Below, in pieces: positions 9,321 through 18,690 of a DNA stretch of 64,000 bases. The first letter of the stretch is position 1. Each line of letters begins with the position of its first letter. The stretch comes from Alcanivorax sp. (GTDB lineage Bacteria > Pseudomonadota > Gammaproteobacteria > Pseudomonadales > Alcanivoracaceae), in NCBI GenBank assembly GCA_013823245.1, contig PNLU01000005.1, positions 1 to 64,000 on the forward strand, given 5' to 3'. The notes under the pieces are model-generated. The model did not search any database. It was given only the letters and a program-made list of their open reading frames with translations, and was not told the origin of the DNA. The translations under genes and the position numbers were made by a program.

Positions 9321-9988
9321 GATGTGTGTCCTCCTGCTGACAGGATGCGTCGCTGCACAGTGACAGCGAACAGAAATTCAAGGGCTTCCAGTTGACGATA
9401 ACAGGCGGCCATGGAGTCCGCCCAGGTGTAAACGCCATGGCCGCGAATCAGGTAAGCGTGAGTGATGTCGCCGGCATCCATGGCGGCGTCCACCTGCCTG
9501 GCCAGAGCATCAATGTCCTGCGTATTTTCGAACACGGGGATGCGCAGGGCGGTGTCGTGTGTGTGGATACCGCTGAAGGCTTTCAGCAACTCATAACCTT
9601 CCAGAACCAGCATGCTGTCCTGCGGATAGTGCATGGTCAACACGGTGCTGGCCTGCGAATGGGTGTGCAGCACGGCGGCGGCGTCCGGCAAGCGCCGGTA
9701 AAGCTGGGTATGCAGGCCGGTTTCCGCCGACGGTTTGCCGCCGGAGGCCGGTTGTCCCGCCATATCCACCACCATGACGTCGGCCTCGGTCAGCAGGCCC
9801 TTGTCGCGGCCCGAGACGGTTACCGCGCAAAAGTCGCCGTTCAGGCGCATGGAGTAGTTGCTGCTGGTGGCCGGTGACCAGCCTTGCTCATAAATGCGCA
9901 CGCCGGTGGCAGCTATGCTGCGGGCCGCTTCGCGGAACGCACTGGATGACCAGGGGCGTCGGCTGTTGCTGTGATCGGTCATGCTCAC
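9317..9988 (-). CDS. mtnB: Methylthioribulose-1-phosphate dehydratase
   Basis: 223 residues of the class II aldolase/adducin fold. Zinc ligands are visible in VLHTHSQAST (His-x-His) and in LIRGHGVYTWA. It dehydrates methylthioribulose-1-phosphate in methionine salvage. The reading frame opens with a GTG at 9988 that overlaps the mtnA stop (GTGA); an ATG two codons later (9982) is an equally possible start. Confidence 0.94.
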   Translation of the reverse strand: MSMTDHSNSRRPWSSSAFREAARSIAATGVRIYEQGWSPATSSNYSMRLNGDFCAVTVSGRDKGLLTEADVMVVDMAGQPASGGKPSAETGLHTQLYRRLPDAAAVLHTHSQASTVLTMHYPQDSMLVLEGYELLKAFSGIHTHDTALRIPVFENTQDIDALARQVDAAMDAGDITHAYLIRGHGVYTWADSMAACYRQLEALEFLFAVTVQRRILSAGGHTS

Positions 9989-11058
9989 ACCGTGTTCGTG
10001 TCGTGGGCCATGCGCTCGGCATGACGCAAATGTGCCGCCATTTTATCAGTGTCTGGTGCATGGATGACACCGTGTTCCGTGACAATGGCGCTGATCAGCC
10101 CGGCCGGTGTGACGTCAAACGCCGGGTTGGCCACGGGCACTTCATGGGGCGCCAGTTGCTGCTCGCGAACGCGGCGGACTTCGCCCCCGTCGCGCTCCTC
10201 GATCTCGATGCTCTGGCCATCGGCACGGGCCGGGTCGATGGTGGAGCAGGGTGCGGCAACAATAAACGGCAGGCCGTGATGGCGGGCCAGCACAGCCAGC
10301 GAGTAGGTGCCGATCTTGTTTGCCGTGTCGCCGTTGGCGGTGATGCGGTCGGCGCCGACGATGACGGCCTGTACCTGGCCACGTTGCATCAGGTGCCCGG
10401 CGGCGCTGTCCACCACCAGTGTCACGGGAATGTGGTCCTGCATCAGTTCCCAGCTGGTGAGGCGGCTGCCCTGCAACCAGGGGCGGGTTTCCCCGGCAAT
10501 CACGCCGCGAATACGCCCGGCGGCCCAGGCGGAGCGGATCACGCCCAGTGCGGTGCCGTGGCCGCCGGTGGCCAGTGCACCGGTGTTGCAATGCGTATAA
10601 ATGGTGCCGCCCTCGGGCAGCAGGGCGACGCCAAAGTCGGCCAGGCGCTGGTTCATGGCCTGGTCATCCAGATGGATGCTGCGTGCGGTGGTGTCCAGTT
10701 GCCGGATCAGCGTTTCACCTTGACCCACGCCCTGACCCTGCGCGGTATCGCGCATGCGGTCCAGCGCCCAGAACAGATTGACGGCCGTGGGGCGACTGGC
10801 TGCCAGGGTGGCAAAGGCCGGGCGCAGAGCCTCCAGACTGGCTTTGTCGCCCAGTTGGCGGGCCGCCAGCACGATGCCGTAGGCCGCCGCAATGCCGATG
10901 GCGGGAGCGCCCCGTACCACCATGTCGCGAATGGCCTGGGCAACGCCGTCGGCATCGGTGTACCGATGCCAGTGTGTCTCGGCGGGCAACAGGCGTTGGT
11001 CCAGCAGAGCGAGGGCATCGCCTTGCCAGTGCAGGGCGGGGCTGCGAAGGTCAGACAC
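9985..11058 (-). CDS. mtnA: Methylthioribose-1-phosphate isomerase
   Basis: 357 residues, eIF2B-like fold. The catalytic Cys is in TIYTHCNTGALATGG near residue 165 and the Asp in VIVGADRITANGDTANKIGT near 245. It isomerises methylthioribose-1-phosphate to the ribulose form. The start is GTG with an AGGAG site that overlaps the stop codon of the upstream membrane-protein gene (8-bp gap), so translation is probably coupled. No SAM riboswitch is visible in front. Confidence 0.95.
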   Translation of the reverse strand: MSDLRSPALHWQGDALALLDQRLLPAETHWHRYTDADGVAQAIRDMVVRGAPAIGIAAAYGIVLAARQLGDKASLEALRPAFATLAASRPTAVNLFWALDRMRDTAQGQGVGQGETLIRQLDTTARSIHLDDQAMNQRLADFGVALLPEGGTIYTHCNTGALATGGHGTALGVIRSAWAAGRIRGVIAGETRPWLQGSRLTSWELMQDHIPVTLVVDSAAGHLMQRGQVQAVIVGADRITANGDTANKIGTYSLAVLARHHGLPFIVAAPCSTIDPARADGQSIEIEERDGGEVRRVREQQLAPHEVPVANPAFDVTPAGLISAIVTEHGVIHAPDTDKMAAHLRHAERMAHDTNTV

Positions 11059-11066
11059 GGTCTCTC

Positions 11067-11522
11067 CTAGTCACGGTCATAGTCACGGTCATAGTCACGG
11101 TCAGGGTAGATGATCGGCGGCCGACCGGCACGGCGGCGCATCCAGTTGATGCTGTCATACACGGCGCGGCGGCGGATGATAGCGCGTTCGATCCGGTATT
11201 TCCCCGGAAAGGTGCTGATGGCGAGCCCGATCAGCACGGTCAGCAGGCCCTGGCCGGGCAGGAACATAAGGATGAACCCCAGCAGCACCAGCATCAGCCC
11301 CACCGCGTTACGCAGCACCCACAGCGCGGAATGCAGGGCGCGGGTCCGCATGCGCGGTTTGCTGCGTGGCAGAAAATAGTCAGCGGGCATGCGCACGATC
11401 AGCCAGGGCACGGCGATCATCGAGGCCAGCCCGATGACCAGGCCTGTGCCGATCAGCCAGGCGGTCCATGGGCCCAGGAACGGTTCAAACTGTTCGATGT
11501 AGGAGGACCACACTGTATTCAC
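11067..11522 (-). CDS. Small membrane protein (PGPGW-type) at the head of the mtn operon
   Basis: 151 residues with two hydrophobic segments near the N-terminus (about 18-42) and one or two more around 68-100. The latter include FLPGQGLLTVLIG, which resembles the PGPGW motif of putative transmembrane proteins. A basic cytosolic tail follows, ending in three D-R-D repeats encoded by a 12-bp tandem repeat. It ends 8 bp before mtnA. The role is unknown; a link to methionine salvage rests only on gene order. Confidence 0.75.
   Translation of the reverse strand: MNTVWSSYIEQFEPFLGPWTAWLIGTGLVIGLASMIAVPWLIVRMPADYFLPRSKPRMRTRALHSALWVLRNAVGLMLVLLGFILMFLPGQGLLTVLIGLAISTFPGKYRIERAIIRRRAVYDSINWMRRRAGRPPIIYPDRDYDRDYDRD
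11068..11103 (+). repeat. 12-bp tandem repeat, three perfect copies
   Basis: The unit TAGTCACGGTCA occurs three times without a mismatch, at 11068, 11080 and 11092. On the coding (minus) strand it encodes D-R-D-Y repeats, and the last copy provides the TAG stop of the membrane-protein gene. Confidence 0.95.
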
Positions 11523-11571
11523 CGTGATTTGCTAGACTGAAATGACGTCACCGACCTACGCAGGAGTACCC

Positions 11572-12042
11572 ATGTCGACCACCATGATCCTGATCCTCGC
11601 GGCCGCTGTCATCATCGCGTTACTGGTTGCCTACGCGATCTGGTTGTGGCGGCAGGTCTGGCAGCGTGAGCGCGCGGCGATGGAGCGGCAACATCAGACC
11701 CAGAAGGATCTGCTTGATCAGATGGAGATCGTCTGTCGCTCCTTGCAACAGGAACAGATGAATGTGACAGAAGGCGCCTTGCGTCTGGTGTATCTGCTCG
11801 ACAAGCTCACGGCGCGGCCGCCACAGCCACTGGACCTGGCGGCGATCCATCAACTGGCTGATGATGCAGGCGATCTGGCGATTGGCGCGGCGCGGCAGGC
11901 ACTGCCGAAGGGCGCGCGACGTGAACAGGATCAGCGTCGCGAGCAACTGGAGCGCGCACAGCAGGCTGCGGTGGTCGCTGCGGCCGCGCGTTTGCTTGAG
12001 GCATTACCCGCGTGGCGGTTGCATCTGCAACTGGCAAGCTGA
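11572..12042 (+). CDS. DUF2489-like membrane-anchored protein
   Basis: 156 residues from the ATG at 11572 (MSTTMILI), which has an AGGAG site; the ORF-track start at 11542 is too early. One N-terminal transmembrane helix (about 4-26) is followed by a cytosolic helical, probably coiled-coil, region. The QMNVTEGALRLVYLLDKL stretch matches my memory of DUF2489 proteins. The function is unknown. Confidence 0.65.
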   Translation: MSTTMILILAAAVIIALLVAYAIWLWRQVWQRERAAMERQHQTQKDLLDQMEIVCRSLQQEQMNVTEGALRLVYLLDKLTARPPQPLDLAAIHQLADDAGDLAIGAARQALPKGARREQDQRREQLERAQQAAVVAAAARLLEALPAWRLHLQLAS

Positions 12043-12173
12043 GTCGTCGGGCTTTGCCATGGCTCTGGTGACACGAAATGGCCTCCTGTGGAGTCAATTC
12101 TGGCACTGCGGTACCGTACGGAACCCTTTACAATCCTCTGCCATTGATTTGTCTTTCCGGGGAATGGTTTCTG

Positions 12174-12842
12174 ATGGCATCTACCTTTTACGTGGCGTTT
12201 CCTGCGTCGGCGCGTCTGCAAGGCAATCTGCGCCGTTTTCTTGACGAGGTCGAGGCCGAACCGACCGTATCGCATCTGCACCAGCTTGAACCCATCGGTG
12301 AAGACTTCGTGTCGGACCTGCTGGCCTGTTTCTTCGATGCACCCATGGCTGCTGTGGGCGCCCAGGGCAGTGTGGCCAGCATGATCCAGAGCGGGGTCAA
12401 GGTGATCAACAAGGCCGCACGCGCCCTGTTGCGCAACCTGCTGAGCAAGGCCACGTTGCAGGATCAGGGCAAGCTGGCGGCGTATTTTGGTGCCATGGTG
12501 GTGGAGCGCGATGGTCGCATGATGCTGGCGTTTCCGCTTGATAATGCCCATGGCGCGCGCCTGGAGGCCGCCTATGCGGCGTTCCTCAATGGCCAGTCTG
12601 GCCAGACGCCTGCGCTGGTGGACGGGATGAAGGCCATTTGTGATGGCGCGCTGGTGCACTATCTGGACGGGATTGTGGGCTGTGTGAAGCTGAATGCATT
12701 CAATCGGGGCATGGTGGGTACGGCAAGGGCGACCATCCGCAAGGCCGGCATGATGGCGATTGAAAAGGGTTTGCCGGCCATGAGCCGGGAGCAGAAAGCG
12801 CCAGTGGTGGCGCACTTTCAGGGGTTGCTGGTCACCCGCTAG
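12174..12842 (+). CDS. Hypothetical cytosolic protein
   Basis: 222 residues from the ATG at 12174 (MASTFYVAFP), chosen over the ORF-track start at 12078, whose first 32 codons look like non-coding sequence. No signal peptide or transmembrane segment. It is rich in Ala and helical; I recognise no motif. It stands alone, with about 130 bp to the preceding gene, and faces the histone H1-like gene across a hairpin. Confidence 0.6.
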   Translation: MASTFYVAFPASARLQGNLRRFLDEVEAEPTVSHLHQLEPIGEDFVSDLLACFFDAPMAAVGAQGSVASMIQSGVKVINKAARALLRNLLSKATLQDQGKLAAYFGAMVVERDGRMMLAFPLDNAHGARLEAAYAAFLNGQSGQTPALVDGMKAICDGALVHYLDGIVGCVKLNAFNRGMVGTARATIRKAGMMAIEKGLPAMSREQKAPVVAHFQGLLVTR

Positions 12843-12871
12843 CGGGGTGCATGCGGGGCTGTAGATCGCCA

Positions 12872-12893
12872 GCCGGGCTGTGCTCAGCCCGGC
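12872..12893. terminator. Hairpin between convergent genes
   Basis: A perfect 9-bp stem GCCGGGCTG / CAGCCCGGC with a TGCT loop between two convergent genes. No T-run follows on either strand, so it may be a weak or Rho-assisted bidirectional terminator. Confidence 0.5.
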
Positions 12894-12918
12894 CGGCGTC
12901 AGGTCTTGCAGTCGGTGC

Positions 12919-13497
12919 TTACTTGGCGGCGGCTTTCTTTGCCGGTGCCTTGCGAGCAGCTTTCTTCTTCGCAGGGGCTTTTTTGGCCGCTGCTTTCTTC
13001 GGTGCAGCCTTTGCAGCGGCTTTCTTTGCCGGTGCCTTTTTCTTCGCCGCAGGCTTCTTCGCGGCTGGCTTGACCTTCTTCTCGATCTCGCGGGCGCGTT
13101 TTTCCAGGTCTTTCTCGTACTGGCTGATCACCTTGGCCAGGCTATGGGCCTGCTTGGCGGTGGCCTTGAGCACTTTGACCTCGGCCTCCAGCAGCATCTT
13201 GCGGCCTTCGGATTCGGTCACCCGGGTGCGCGCTTCTTCCACGCTCTTGCGAGCACGGTCCAGCTGCTTCTTCAGATTGGCGTTGGCCTTGTCACGGTAC
13301 TCGGCCTGGAGCTTCTCGAGGTTGCCAAGGTTTTCCCGCTGGCGCTGGATCTCCTGGCTGACCCGCTCACGGGCCTTCTCGAGTTGCTGTTCAAGGGAAG
13401 ATACCTGTTTCTCGCGCTCCTGATCGAAGCGCTCTGCGAGCTTGCGGATCTGCGCCTGCAGTTCATCTACGCGGGCTTTAACCTTCTTTGCAGCCAT
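12919..13497 (-). CDS. Histone H1-like protein with coiled coil and Lys/Ala/Pro tail
   Basis: 192 residues from the ATG at 13497, which has a GGGGAAAGGAG site; the ORF-track start at 13683 is far too early. Residues 1-130 form a long charged coiled coil. The last 60 residues are almost only Lys, Ala and Pro in KKAPAKKAAAK-type repeats, like eukaryotic histone H1 tails and AlgP of Pseudomonas. Such tails bind DNA without sequence specificity. Probably nucleoid-associated, though the coiled coil is unlike simple H1 homologues. Divergent from the 5'-nucleotidase gene. Confidence 0.75.
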   Translation of the reverse strand: MAAKKVKARVDELQAQIRKLAERFDQEREKQVSSLEQQLEKARERVSQEIQRQRENLGNLEKLQAEYRDKANANLKKQLDRARKSVEEARTRVTESEGRKMLLEAEVKVLKATAKQAHSLAKVISQYEKDLEKRAREIEKKVKPAAKKPAAKKKAPAKKAAAKAAPKKAAAKKAPAKKKAARKAPAKKAAAK

Positions 13498-13651
13498 GGA
13501 TGACTCCTTTCCCCGATAACGGTACGTGGATGACGCGGCGCATGCTTCGACACGCGTCGCGATCACTTTATGCCAGAACAGCAGGCGCGACAACACGATG
13601 CTGCTATACTGCCCGACAATTACTGTTGGCTTTATGTTCCGGAGTACCGCC

Positions 13652-14560
13652 ATGCCGGTCAGCTTTGATGGCAAGCTGGTCATCGCTACCAGTTCCCGCG
13701 CCCTGTTCGATCTGGCAGAAAGCCATCGTGTCTATGAGGAGCAAGGGCTGGAGGCCTATCAGGCTTACCAGGTCGAGCACGAAGATGAAGTGCTGGAACC
13801 GGGTGATGCCTTTGCGCTGGTGAAGAAACTGCTGGCGATCAATGCACGCCTTGCCGAACCCCGGGTGGAGGTGTTGCTGTTGTCGCGCAACAGCTCGGAC
13901 ACCGGACTGCGTGTCTTCAACTCCATCGAGCACTACGGGTTACCCATCAGCCGGGCCGCCTTCGCCGGGGGCGCCAGCCCGCACCGTTACGTGTCCGCTT
14001 TTGGTGCACATCTTTTCCTGTCGACCCATGCCGACGATGTACGCGGTGCCCTGGATGCCGGCTTTGCGGCCGCGACCATTCTGTCCGGCGCAGCCCAGAC
14101 CCGGGAGGGGGACCAGCTACGCATCGCCTTCGATGGCGATGCGGTGCTGTTTTCCGACGAGTCGGAACGCATTTTCCAGAGCGACGGGCTGGAGGCCTTT
14201 GCTGCCAACGAAAAGCGCAGTGCCCGTGAGCCGCTCTCGGGTGGCCCCTTCAAGGGTTTCCTGCATGCGCTGCACCAGTTACAGAGCGAGTTCAGCCAGG
14301 ATGATTGCCCGATCCGCACGGCGCTGGTCACGGCCCGCTCGGCCCCGGCCCATGAGCGAGTGGTGCGCACCCTGCGGGCCTGGGATATCCGGATTGACGA
14401 GAGCCTGTTCCTGGGCGGACTGGACAAGGGCGTATTCCTGGATGCTTTCGGCGCCGATGTCTTCTTTGACGATCAGCAGGGCCATTGCGAGTCAGCGGCC
14501 CGCCATGTGGCGGCCGGGCACGTACCCCACGGCATCAGTAACGAGGCCAAACAGGGCTGA
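13652..14560 (+). CDS. Cytosolic 5'-nucleotidase (cN-I-type family)
   Basis: 302 residues from the ATG at 13652 with a GGAG site; MFRSTAM at 13634 is a possible earlier start. The N-terminal LVIATSSRALFDL, the LLLSRNSSDTGLRVFNSI stretch and IAFDGDAVLFSDESERIF (HAD-like Asp motif) fit the 5'-nucleotidase family that includes vertebrate cN-I. It probably dephosphorylates nucleoside monophosphates. It stands between the H1-like gene and cysB, without obvious operon partners. Confidence 0.8.
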   Translation: MPVSFDGKLVIATSSRALFDLAESHRVYEEQGLEAYQAYQVEHEDEVLEPGDAFALVKKLLAINARLAEPRVEVLLLSRNSSDTGLRVFNSIEHYGLPISRAAFAGGASPHRYVSAFGAHLFLSTHADDVRGALDAGFAAATILSGAAQTREGDQLRIAFDGDAVLFSDESERIFQSDGLEAFAANEKRSAREPLSGGPFKGFLHALHQLQSEFSQDDCPIRTALVTARSAPAHERVVRTLRAWDIRIDESLFLGGLDKGVFLDAFGADVFFDDQQGHCESAARHVAAGHVPHGISNEAKQG

Positions 14561-14610
14561 ATGCTGGCATCTTTTATACTCCAGACGCATACTGAGGTCC
14601 TGTCTTATAA

Positions 14611-15606
<996 letters not shown>

Positions 15607-15621
15607 CTGCCCTGGTTGCCG

Positions 15622-16359
15622 TTACTCGATATTAGTAATGTGCAGCCCGCATTCCTTTTTGGTGGCTTCCTCCCACCACCAGCGGCCCTCGCGCTCGTGT
15701 TGCCCCGGCAGCACGGGGCGGGTGCACGGCTCGCAGCCGATCGAGATGAAGCCCTTCTCGTGCAGCGGGTTGTAGGGCACCTCGTTACCCCGGATATAGT
15801 CCCAGACCCGCTGCGATGACCAGTTGGCCAGCGGGTTGAACTTGATCAGCGTGGCGCCCGGGGCGGCGAGGGCGGTGTCGCGCTGCACCAGAGGAATCTC
15901 GGCGCGGGTCGGCGACTGGTCCTTGCGCTGGCCGGTGATCCAGGCATCCAGCGTTGCCAGCTTGCGTTTCAGGGGTTCGACCTTGCGGATGCCGCAGCAC
16001 TCACCATGGTTGTCCTGATAAAAGCTGAACAGGCCCTTCTTCGTCACCAGATCCTGCACGGCGGTGGCGTCGGGAAACATGACCTCGATATCGATCCCGT
16101 AATGCTCACGCACCCGCTCGATAAAGGCATAGGTCTCGCTGTGCAGGCGGCCGGTGTCCAGCGTGAAGACGCGGATCGGTTTGCCGAGGCGTGCGGCCAG
16201 ATCAATCAGCACCACGTCTTCGGCACCGCTGAAGGAGATGGCAATGCGCTCGAAGCGCTCGAGGGCCTGCTCCAGCAGTTGTCGGGGGGAGGCCTTTTGC
16301 AGGGCTTCATTCCAGTCCGCCAGGGCGGCGTCGGTGAGCTCGGGGGTCTGTGTGGTCAT
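15622..16359 (-). CDS. cysH: Assimilatory APS/PAPS reductase CysH ([4Fe-4S] type)
   Basis: 245 residues from the ATG at 16359. The adjacent cysteine pair in [11 protein letters not shown] and the pair in [10 protein letters not shown] are the [4Fe-4S] ligands that mark the adenylylsulfate reductase type. The C-terminal KKECGLH holds the catalytic cysteine. It reduces APS to sulfite with thioredoxin. Enterobacterial-type PAPS reductases lack the cluster cysteines, so this one probably uses APS. Confidence 0.93.
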   Translation of the reverse strand: MTTQTPELTDAALADWNEALQKASPRQLLEQALERFERIAISFSGAEDVVLIDLAARLGKPIRVFTLDTGRLHSETYAFIERVREHYGIDIEVMFPDATAVQDLVTKKGLFSFYQDNHGECCGIRKVEPLKRKLATLDAWITGQRKDQSPTRAEIPLVQRDTALAAPGATLIKFNPLANWSSQRVWDYIRGNEVPYNPLHEKGFISIGCEPCTRPVLPGQHEREGRWWWEEATKKECGLHITNIE

Positions 16360-16550
16360 GGGGCCTGTATCACATCGTCGATCGGGGCAGAGCAGTCTAT
16401 CAGCGTGAAGGGGACGGCCCAACCACTGTCTGGTTCTATGCTTATAACGGATCGCCCGCCCCCGGGCACGGTTGTAATCGCCGGGGTGGAAGGCTAAATT
16501 GGCGCCCGTCTCAACCCATACCTGTCTAAACCAACCGCCAGGGGAAGCTC

Positions 16551-17159
16551 GTGGATATCGTTTGTCTTGATCTTGAAGGGGTGCTGGTTCCGGAAATCTG
16601 GATCAACTTTGCCGAACGCACCGGCATTGAGGCGCTGCGCGCCACCACCCGCGATATCCCCGATTACGATGTGCTGATGAAGCAACGGCTGCGCATCCTG
16701 GACGAACATGGCTATGGCCTGCCGGACATCCAGGCGGTGATCGACGAAATGGGGCCGCTGGACGGCGCACGCGAGTTCATCGACTGGCTGCGCGAGCGCT
16801 TCCAGGTGGTGATCCTGTCGGATACCTTTTATGAGTTTGCCCAGCCGCTGATGCGTCAGCTTGGCTGGCCGACGCTGCTGTGCCATAAACTGGAAGTCAG
16901 TGAAGACGGCCGCATCACCCACTATCGCCTGCGTCAGAAAGACCCGAAGCGCATGTCAGTGAAAGCGCTGCACAGCCTCAATTACCGTATCGTCGCGGCG
17001 GGTGATTCCTACAACGACACCACCATGCTGGCCGAGGCCGATGCAGGTATCCTGTTCCATGCCCCGCAAAACGTGATCGACGAGTTCCCGCAGTTCCCTG
17101 CGGTGCATAGCTTTGACGACCTGAAGCAGGAAATCCTCAAGGCGTTCGACAGCCTCTGA
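16551..17159 (+). CDS. thrH: Phosphoserine phosphatase / homoserine phosphotransferase ThrH
   Basis: 202-residue HAD protein, GTG start. It opens with [14 protein letters not shown], a DxE instead of the DxD of SerB, as in ThrH of Pseudomonas. [14 protein letters not shown] (motif II) and [16 protein letters not shown] (motif IV) follow. ThrH dephosphorylates phosphoserine and can transfer phosphate to homoserine. Convergent with pabB. Confidence 0.93.
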   Translation: MDIVCLDLEGVLVPEIWINFAERTGIEALRATTRDIPDYDVLMKQRLRILDEHGYGLPDIQAVIDEMGPLDGAREFIDWLRERFQVVILSDTFYEFAQPLMRQLGWPTLLCHKLEVSEDGRITHYRLRQKDPKRMSVKALHSLNYRIVAAGDSYNDTTMLAEADAGILFHAPQNVIDEFPQFPAVHSFDDLKQEILKAFDSL

Positions 17160-17177
17160 GGGACCGTTCCGCGACGC

Positions 17178-18332
17178 TCAGTCCAGCGCCGCCATCAGTT
17201 TTTCGACCTTGAACAGGCTTTCCCGATACTCCTGTTCAGGGTCGGAATCATGCACGATCCCGCCGCCGCCATGGCAGACGATCTCACCGGCGTGGCACTG
17301 TAGCGTACGGATCAGAATGGTCGAATCCAGGTCGCCGCGCGCATCCTGCCAGAAGAAACTGCCGCAATAGAAACCGCGTGGCGCGCCCTCCAGTTCAGCA
17401 ATGATCTCCATGGCCCGTCGTTTGGGCGCGCCGGTGATGGAGCCGCCGGGGAAGCACGCCAACAGCGCGTCCAGCGGCGCCACTTCCGGGCGCAGCTCGC
17501 CATGCACGCTGGAGACCAGATGCTGGACGTTGGAAAAGCGACGCAACTCGAACAGCGGAGAGGCCGTGATACTGCCCGGCACCGCCACCTGGCCCAGGTC
17601 GTTGCGCAGCAGGTCCACGATCATCAGATTCTCGGCGCGATCCTTGCTGCTGTGTTGCAATTGCTCCCCCAGCGATTGGTCTTCTGCGGCCGTGGCACCA
17701 CGCGGACGGCTGCCCTTGATCGGTTCGGTCAGCAGGGTCCCGCTGCGAATACGCAGGAAACGCTCCGGTGAGACTCCGAACACCTGCAGCCCGCCATCAT
17801 CCATATAGCTGGCATGCGGGGCTGGGTGCGCGGCGAGCAGGCGGCGCCATCCGTGCCAGGCGGCACCTTCGCAGGTGGCCCGGAAACGCTGCGCCAGGTT
17901 GACCTGGTAGCAGTCGCCAGCGCGCAAATAGTGACGCACCCGACCAATCGCCCCGGCATAGTCCTGCGCGGACCACTCCTGTGCGAACGGACGGGTCAGC
18001 CGGAAATCATCCCCGTCGGGGGGCAGGGCGGGCAGGGTTGGCAGACGGACTATCGAGCCCGGCTCATAGAGATGCAGCACCGCCACGGGCAGCGCGCCCC
18101 GCCGGACGCTCGCTGCACCGTGAAGCGCGGCGCCCGCTTCATAGGAGAGCATGCCCACCAGCAGGCGCCCGCTGTCGGGTTGGCCAAGGGCCTGCCCCGC
18201 GTCGCGCAACAGGGCAGAAAGGGCCGCAGGATCGGGGTGCGGCAGCACCCAGCGCTGCGCCGGCGCCGAGCAGACAAGCCAGCCTTCGCCATCATGGAAG
18301 GCGGCACTGGGCAGGTTGGGCAGGTCCGGCAT
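17178..18332 (-). CDS. pabB: Aminodeoxychorismate synthase component I (PabB)
   Basis: 384 residues from the ATG at 18332. Chorismate-binding fold with FLRIRSGTLLTEPIKGSRPRG (PIKGT-type motif of PabB), DRAENLMIVDLLRNDLG and GSITGAPKRRAMEII near the C-terminus. With the PabA amidotransferase it makes 4-amino-4-deoxychorismate for folate. The Lys of PIKGS and the absence of a Trp-feedback LLES motif favour PabB over TrpE. The N-terminus is rather short. Confidence 0.88.
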   Translation of the reverse strand: MPDLPNLPSAAFHDGEGWLVCSAPAQRWVLPHPDPAALSALLRDAGQALGQPDSGRLLVGMLSYEAGAALHGAASVRRGALPVAVLHLYEPGSIVRLPTLPALPPDGDDFRLTRPFAQEWSAQDYAGAIGRVRHYLRAGDCYQVNLAQRFRATCEGAAWHGWRRLLAAHPAPHASYMDDGGLQVFGVSPERFLRIRSGTLLTEPIKGSRPRGATAAEDQSLGEQLQHSSKDRAENLMIVDLLRNDLGQVAVPGSITASPLFELRRFSNVQHLVSSVHGELRPEVAPLDALLACFPGGSITGAPKRRAMEIIAELEGAPRGFYCGSFFWQDARGDLDSTILIRTLQCHAGEIVCHGGGGIVHDSDPEQEYRESLFKVEKLMAALD

Positions 18333-18421
18333 GGCAGTTCCCGGCAAGGTGTGTGGCGGGGGAGGCGGCATTCTACTCCGCTGACGGGGTCAGGGCGAGG
18401 CTGATCCAGGGGAGTGTTCAG

Positions 18422-18438
18422 TGTTACCGATTGTAATC
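18422..18438 (+). promoter_or_regulatory. Putative regulator site TGTTAC-N5-GTAA, copy 1
   Basis: TGTTAC-CGATT-GTAATC. The same TGTTAC-N5-GTAA core occurs at 19689 and 40178, each upstream of a gene of the DUF6160/C39 group. No other copy was noticed. Confidence 0.4.
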
Positions 18439-18605
18439 CTGACGGCCGTGCCAGCCGACGAACGGTCATCCACCCGAGCCTGGTGTTCATTGGGTGATAC
18501 TTATTTATTCTCTTTTTTATCAAAGAGATAGCGGATGGTCTGGCGCTAACACCGGAAAATGTAACGGTGGTTGTTGGTTTTGTATCTGTAGTGTTAACGT
18601 AGCCA

Positions 18606-18631
18606 TGTCCTGATGGCATGTCGTCGGGACA
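18606..18631 (+). promoter_or_regulatory. Leader stem-loop upstream of the DUF6160-type gene
   Basis: An 8-bp stem TGTCCTGA / TCGGGACA (one G-T pair) with a 10-nt loop. It ends 44 nt before an ATG at 18676 that is in frame with the start at 18691. Similar stem-loops stand 44 nt before the first genes of both twin operons. Confidence 0.4.
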
Positions 18632-18690
18632 AGGCTCGACCCAAAGCCAATAACAACAAGCGCCGTGCACGCGCGATGGAGATAATAACG

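Larger units (their letters stand above)
18372..18690. other. Intergenic region between pabB and the DUF6160-type gene
   Basis: 319 bp without a credible gene. It holds a TGTTAC-N5-GTAA site at 18422, an AT-rich stretch at about 18496-18530 (TTATTTATTCTCTTTTTTAT), and a stem-loop at 18606-18631. It probably contains the promoter and leader of the secreted-protein gene at 18691. Confidence 0.6.

Noticed and set aside
11068-11103. 12-bp repeats as iterons or a small CRISPR-like array
   Set aside because: Direct tandem copies without spacers lying inside a coding frame.
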